Source: Rodentolepis nana (lineage: Eukaryota > Platyhelminthes > Cestoda > Cyclophyllidea > Hymenolepididae). Taken from it: 12,170 nucleotides of DNA. Position numbers and translations under genes: made by a program. The notes beneath the pieces were generated by a model that was not told where the DNA came from, did no database searches, and saw only the letters and a program-made list of their open reading frames with translations. Shown piece by piece: positions 1 through 6,700 of this stretch (position 1 is the first letter of the stretch; every line of letters begins with the position of its first letter). The DNA lies in the NCBI GenBank assembly GCA_900617975.1, contig UZAE01001651.1:1-12170 (forward strand). Direction: 5' to 3'.

Positions 1-646
1 TATGCTGGTCAATGGGATGTGTGTGCGTGTGTGTGTGTGTTTGGCGTGTGAAGTGTTGGTCGTGGTGACATGTGGGGATTGGTTGTTGGATATGAAATTT
101 TCTTCTTTACTTTGTCCTTTCCTTTCACCTCGCTTCCTCGTTGTGGTTTTTATGCACACTTTTTCTCACATATTTCCTTTTGTTCGGGTTTTTAAAATTT
201 GTCTTCTTCTATTGTTGTCAGTTGGCTATTCTAATTTCGTTAATTATTCCCCCCTTATGCTCTGCCATGATTACACTGGCCTTTTTCCATCCTCTGAAGT
301 ATTGCAACTACTAATTTTTTCAATTTTTCAAATGAAGAAATCAGAAAATTCCCTAGTGTCAATTCGCATTGTTATTGCTATTTGCTTCTACTTTCTGTAT
401 TCTTTAATTTTAAGTCAGTTGTTTTCAACCTATTTAATCGCTTATATGCTATTTTGTAAACTCCTGATTGGTTGGAGCATTTTAACTTGCTAAGGTTTTT
501 CTAATTTTCAAATTCAAGTTGATACCATGCCATAGAAATCAATGAACAAAAGACTAAGTGAATAATTTTTTATTAAAACCTGAGTTGATAATGGAAAAGT
601 AGATGATTTTTCAGTTCTCCTTCCCTCTCTCTCTATCTCTCTCTGT
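1..646. other. 3' flanking DNA, low complexity, no supported gene
   Basis: The stretch is T-rich on the plus strand. It contains an interrupted GT repeat at about 18-41 and a pyrimidine (CT) tract at about 615-644. A plus-strand open frame (2-493) exists, but its product is a low-complexity hydrophobic string of F, L, I, S and V that mirrors the T-richness, with no domain, so I do not call it a gene. The minus strand shows no further convincing exon. Confidence 0.6.
18..41 (+). repeat. GT dinucleotide microsatellite
   Basis: A (TG)n tract interrupted once by a C near position 26; probably length-polymorphic. Confidence 0.85.
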
Positions 647-665
647 TTTATTTCTTCTTTTTATT
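647..665 (-). terminator. Two AATAAA polyadenylation signals
   Basis: On the minus strand AATAAA occurs at 665-660 and again at 652-647, 24 to 42 bases past the candidate stop codon. An AG-rich tract follows. The placement suits the 3' end of the spectrin-repeat gene, though AATAAA is common by chance in A+T-rich DNA. Confidence 0.45.
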
Positions 666-688
666 TTCGAAATATTCGCAGAGTGCCT

Positions 689-758
689 TCACATTCGATA
701 CGCTTTAGAAGGATTTGCAAGGTCGGAATCTAGTCCACTTTTCGATGGATCCGGACGC
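689..758 (-). CDS. Candidate terminal exon M with stop TGA (691-689)
   Basis: The acceptor is TACTGCAATTTCAG before G-CGT-CCG, phase 2, compatible with either exon K or exon L. It encodes RPDPSKSGLD, then SDLANPSKAYRM, then TGA. Two AATAAA hexamers follow within about 45 bases, which fits a short 3' UTR. The tail is hydrophilic, with no membrane anchor. If the true transcript instead splices to exons beyond the left edge, this is an isoform end or spurious. Confidence 0.45.
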
Positions 759-3700
759 CTGAAATTGCAGTAACAATGAGCGTACTAAGGAAACAAGATT
801 TTATGATCTCTCTCTTGCTTAGATCTCAACTTACCCACAGATATGACAATGAAATGCCATCTTTGAAATTCTCCAAGCTCGGTCGCTTTTAACCCATTCC
901 AGACGACTAAATTAATTCGAAATGTTTGCATTATTTTAACCGAAAAGAAATAAGAATCACGAAAGCACAGGAACAGTGTGGAAATCCTCGCCCCTTGCTT
1001 TAATAGTGCTGTGATCTCGAACGTCGCATAGTTCGATGGAATGCTTTGTGGAGATTGTGAAAGCTGTGTCAAACATAAAATCAGTGGAGGGATTAACAGA
1101 AGTGAACAAAAAGTGACCCTCTTTCTTACAAAGGCTGACTACCTTCTATCCGCTCTTCTGTCCGCTTGATCAACATCAGATTTCATGTGACGGACAGTTT
1201 GAAGTAGGTCTGATAATACCTCAGTCCTCAAACTTCTATTAGATGACACCTCTGAAATCCCTCGAGGACTCTCTTGTGATAGCTATAGAAAATCGTTGGA
1301 ATAATCAATAATTTACTAACCTCTCGAGGATCTTTTCGCATGAGGAGTCGCCTATATTCAGCTTGCAATTTTTCTAACTCAGGATCACCTTGTGATTTAT
1401 TTCCACTGAGTTTTAGGAAAGTTGCCTGAAGACTCTTTAAACGATCACCCTCCTTCTTAACCTCCTAGATGTGCTATTTAAATAAAATAAACAACTTACT
1501 TCCACGAAATTTCCCCTATAATCTCTTCCGTTAGATAGGGTTTTCTTGTGCAACCATTTGCGGAATGAATCCACATTGGAGTTGTAATTTTGCCAATCAT
1601 TTTGCAATTTCTGGAGGTTGTCAACTAAAGACCGTAGCTTTGCGATGGTCGCTTCCATTCTGGCTAATGTCTCTCTTGCAGTATCCACCATAGAGGAATC
1701 GTAGCTACTAACAATTTGTTCAATTTCAGTGGAAGATAAATGATTTGGACTTTGGGAAGTGCCGCCTCTTAGACTACAAAGTGGGTATTGAAAAGAACGC
1801 AAAGTTAGATAAAAATGGTGAAATTCGTGCCGAGCGAAAGTGAGTGGAGGATAAGACGCATTCCTAATCGAGATTATGCCAATTTTGCTTGAGATGGTAT
1901 AAAGAAGGTAAATAAAGGCAAGATCATTTTGTTGAAGTCTCATAAGCAACGGAAGCATTGACAGAGCCAGGCTGCCAAGCATTCCACACGAAATCTCGAA
2001 ATTTCTTGTAAATCACCCAAACCACGCTGTCTCGAATCCGCAAAATCAATATTTTGGGAGTAATTCGTGAAGGGTAACTGTGGCTGAATACTAATTCTCC
2101 TTCAATTAAAAAAGAAGACGCATGGTTTGAGTGATCGATAACTTGTCTAAGACGGGCTTGGTATCTCTTTGTCAGGATATTGCAGATAAGAGGTGAAAAC
2201 AAGCGGTGAAAGACTTGATGGAGTAGTCAATATCACCTCAAGGGAGTTGAAGCCAATCGCAATCACGTTTCCTCTACTATATCGGATCCTTATTTAGATA
2301 TGGGATGAGGCATTCCGAATGCACAATACGAGAGCCCCAGACACACAGAAATATGGCACATTGCTCCACATTCCATGTTTTTCTCAAAATATGTATGTGT
2401 TTTGGGTGAAACTTGCTACTTCTGTATTATCGCCCACGGGCACTTATCCGGGTGGGAGGTTATTTGGTTCCAAAAAAAATAATTTTATGAAATTAATTAT
2501 TTTTATTTAACCGCCCTGGGCGGATTTTCGGAAAACCCCCGGTATTAGTCTTTTTACAATTAAATTTTAAACACAAGTGGCTAACAGTGAGCACAACTTA
2601 ACCCTCTTACTCCTCCGTACACATGAGGAGTTCTAAAATCACGAGAAAGGAACCGAATAAATAATGTTTAGGCCTAAATTTAGATCGTTATCTGAAAATT
2701 AGATATCTGGGTGGTTGGGAGGAAGAAGATTCATTCCACCCTCTTTTGATATGAGGCTTTTGAGAGAATTTCAAGTACATTTTAGGCTGCCTTTGTATTG
2801 AAATCTTAGTGTCAACGTTCACCGGGCTTACCGAAGCTTGAGCATAAACTCCATCTAGAAACAACCGATATGTTGGAATAACTTACGCATTAGCAGAATT
2901 GGTAAGTTGAATTGAGAAATCCTCCAAGCGATAAAGGGCTGATTTCGCAATGCCAAGTTTGCAAGTTGCATCGTCGTAACCACGTGTAGGCAGTAATCCC
3001 TGAATATTTGCCGAATAATCATCCAAATATAACTGGATTTGCCTCAATAGACGACGGAAGTACTGCCAATCCATCGTTGGTGTATCAGATATCTTTGCCT
3101 AAAATGATGACAGAATAGGATATTAGAGTGCAAATAGAGTTTTGTTCAAATCTGAAGATTTAACCTACTGGAATTTTAGATTTGGTCAAATTTTCGAATT
3201 TTTCTTCCAGAGATTGGTACTGCCGAACAATAGAGCAGACATATGTAGCAGCGGCAGATTTTTGAGTACTTAAATCCTGTAAAATCTGGCAAGTATCACT
3301 GAGCCTCCATGTATGGGATCGCTGTCGTGACCTGCTTGTGACTTTAATCACCACCTCGTGGAGAATACGTCGACAATGTTCTAGCATATTTGAACCCTGT
3401 TCAGCATCCATTTGAGACGATCGTCTTTTACACTGACGCAACCAGGACTCCAATTCACTTGTCATTCTGTTAAAATCATCAACTCGTTCTTGAATGTCGC
3501 TCATAAATCCAAGATGGCCCTAAGGAAAGTGGAATGAGCAATTGATTTATTTCTTACCTTAAGGCGGGCTTCGAGAACATTCAGCTTATTGAACGTATCC
3601 GTTAGGGCAGAATCAGGTGACTTTGAAGAAGAATGTAGGATTTCCGTCTCAACATTCTTCAATTCACCCCTCTTCGACGGAACTAATGCTTCGATAGCCT

Positions 3701-6700
3701 AGTATTATTGAGGAGGGTTAAAAAAACTTGAATATTAGGAACTCACTTTCATTTCCTCCATTTGTCGACCCCACACAGATTCTCCTTCACATTGCCCCTG
3801 ATCTTCAATAATCTGTATACTTTCTGACACCTTCTGTTCTGTTGCGTCAAGCCACTTCACGAGATTCGCCTTTCGTTCCTTTATTTCAGTCCACAGGGCA
3901 AGCCTTCTTTCATATTCACTTATTTTCTAAAGTGTAAACGAGTCTTTACCTCAAAGTTGTACGCGAAGGTTAGTCAAAAGTTTATTTGACAACTTACCGC
4001 AGGCAAGGACTTTGTAAGTTCGTATAAAGTCGTCACAGCGCACATAATACTACTATGCCAGCGATAATTCACCGAGAAATCAAAGCCCTGTCTACTTGCA
4101 ACGCGTGGTGTAGTAATCGGAATGAGCGTGGAAGTTGTATTTGCGGAGTGAAGAGCTCTGGAAACAGCTACAGTCATTTTCTGCGTCTCATCAGCCACTG
4201 CTTGCTGTAAGGCGAGTCCCGTGTTCAACTCCGTCTGAAGAGTCTATAAAACAACTAAAGTCAACTGGAATTGGAAATGCTACCTTCAACTCTTTGAGGG
4301 TCTTTTCAGTGGGAGTTGAATTCATGGAAGAGTCCTCAAGCCTCGAGATCGAAACAGTCTGCTTATCCATCCAGTTAACAAAACCCTGGCATGAAGAGTT
4401 CCAAGTTGTACATTGAGTTGCCACATTGTTGAAATGGTCGATTAATTCCTCACAAACCCGGAGGAGTTGATTATTCTGCTGGAAGAGGTGATCAACTTGA
4501 GTACTTCGGCTGTCATCACCGTAATCTCTGCGAAGAACTGCGCACTGATCCACCATCGATTGAAATTGAGCGGCGTTCATTTTAATGTCTGCCTCTATGA
4601 ACTATAGAAACATCGGTTACTTGTAAGTCTTAGAAAGGTGCTCTACCTACCCTTAATTCCTGAACTAGCATATCGCTTCCATTCAACCAGGCCAAGTCAT
4701 CTAAACTCGTCAATTCAAGAACTATTCTCTCCATTTGTGGCATGAGACGATTTGTTGAAACGCGAAGAGGGGATAGAGATCTTATTCGTCGATCACCTGC
4801 AAGGCACCTCTTTAAAAGGCCACTCAATCTTGACGAATTTGTTGTCACTGACTCGGTTGAACTTTGGATGAATTTGTCAAGACTGGCTGAGTGCACGCAA
4901 TAGCTGTTAAGGTTGGCTTTAGTTCGTGAGACTTCAGAGAGAAGTTGCCCAATCTCCGCATCGATTTTATCCACTTCAGTAAGGGCGATTTGAAGGAGTG
5001 AGGCATCGCCACCACTATTGTCAAACTTTTCCATAGAGGCTTGCAGAAGACTGAGCGAGTGATTGAGTTCCTGTCGCAGATCGGCAGCTACAGCTTCGAC
5101 ATCCTCAGAGGAAAGGCTGCCTTCTCTTTCATCAAAGGAATTCAGACCAATGCGTGGATTCTAAACGACAGGGAAGATGATTTAATAATTGAAAGAGAGT
5201 GTTATACCAATTTGTTGAGTCTACTTCACCTCGAGTTGCAACATGCAGATTTACAATTCGCATATTTTAAGCTAGCTTTCTACTAACAGGTCCTCCTCTG
5301 GTTCATTAAATTCTCCCCCCACCCTATACGTATGCGGCTACCTAGCTCACCTCCATGTCTTCCTCTAGGTGAAGTAAAGATCATCAATGACAAATAATTG
5401 CTCTTGTTTGGATACGTTTATTAATAAAGTGCTAGTTTTGGGAAATTGTGGATCAAAGTTTTAGGATAATCTCCTTAATTGTACCGTAGACATTGCGCTT
5501 AATTTTACTAACTCATTCAGTCACTTGTTTGTTTTTATAGACAAGGCGGCAATAGAAACTGAAACTAAACTTACTTTAAATTTTCCAAGGCGCTTCTTAG
5601 TTGATTTGATCCAGTCTCTGGCTTTGTCGAGGCTCCCACGAAGACCTTCTACTCGGGCACCTCGTTCGCTTAATTCCAAAATGTGTCGATTAGCTTTGCG
5701 TTCTCCAGATGAAATATCTCCAATCAATGCAGTTAATTCGGAATCTTCCGCCTCCAATTCCTTTAAATTTAGACTTCCACGTTTCCTTTCCACCTCTTCA
5801 ATCTCCCCTTTTTTGATCTGCTGCTCTTGCAACAGACCCCTCATATTTTCCATATAATGACATTTAGTCGATGAATCGGTGGCAGTAAGTTGAATTCCAA
5901 GTTCTAAATCAGCAGTTGCTTTTGCCTCTTCTAAATTCTTATTCCACTGGACCAACCATTGGCGTAAGCTGGCCGTGAAGACTTTCAGGGACTCCCGTTC
6001 CGAGGCGATAAGTCTCTCGTGTGCCTGTCTCTCTCGACTCCACGTTTGCAGCAATTGGAGTAACCTTTCACCTCGAGCAATCTGCACCCGTAATTCAAAA
6101 TCTTCCAAAACCAGTGGCTTTATCTCGGCTTCAAGGAGAGCTTGAACATCTTCACTTTTCTTGTTCATTTCCTCCAAAGTGAACGCTTCCTTATTGCAAT
6201 CAAGTACCACATTGTCTAGGTTGCTAATAGCCTGTAGCAGCTTCTTTATTCTATCTTGAGACTTTTCAGCATTAGATAAATTGGCTTGGTCGATATCCAT
6301 CTTTTCATTCAGCCTACTTTCATAGCTCTCCAGCATGAATTTCAAAAGCGCCTTTCCTTCCAATATCCTCTCTGCTTTCTTTCTCAGCTGTTCAATCACT
6401 TCTTTCACTGCGCCTGAAGCATCCAATCGATTTCTAGCTTCATCAACTTCCTTAAACCTCTTTTCTGCAATAGTCTCAAGCCGTTGCATATTTCTCTGAG
6501 ATTCAAGCTTGTTGAAAGCTTCAATGGGAAATGCAACAAATTCATTAGTTTCCTTTCTTTTCTTAATCCTCTTCGAATCATGTTCTAAGAACCAGCCGTC
6601 GATATTTTTGCACAGAGAAATAACTTCCTCCCAGGCAGCAATTTGAGACACAATGTTTTCATCCAACAACTGGAGTGACTTTCTTGCTCCCTCTAATTTC

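Larger units (their letters stand above)
1774..2886 (-). other. Long intron between exons H and I (may hold two micro-exons)
   Basis: It is bounded by GC|GTAAGT at 2886 and TTTGTAG at 1774; skipping both micro-exon candidates gives a 1,113-base intron. It is far longer than the neighbouring introns. The minus-strand open frame at 1924-2202 has no helical or repeat character and no usable splice context, so I treat it as intronic. A cluster of G/C palindromes in an A+T-rich setting lies at about 2430-2545. Confidence 0.7.

Noticed and set aside
2..493. Plus-strand open frame of 163 codons
   Set aside because: Low-complexity hydrophobic translation arising from T-rich DNA and a GT repeat; no domain, splice or promoter support.
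785..1072. Minus-strand open frame of 95 codons near the gene's 3' end
   Set aside because: Its frame would need a phase-0 acceptor, whereas exon K can only leave phase 2. The translation lacks coiled-coil character. The cassette and terminal exons fit better.
1924..2202. Minus-strand open frame inside the long intron
   Set aside because: Not helical or spectrin-like; no splice-compatible boundaries with exon H or I.
5034..5160. ATG at 5034 (and other internal ATGs) as gene starts
   Set aside because: The reading frame continues upstream of each to a good acceptor in the same phase, so they are internal Met codons.
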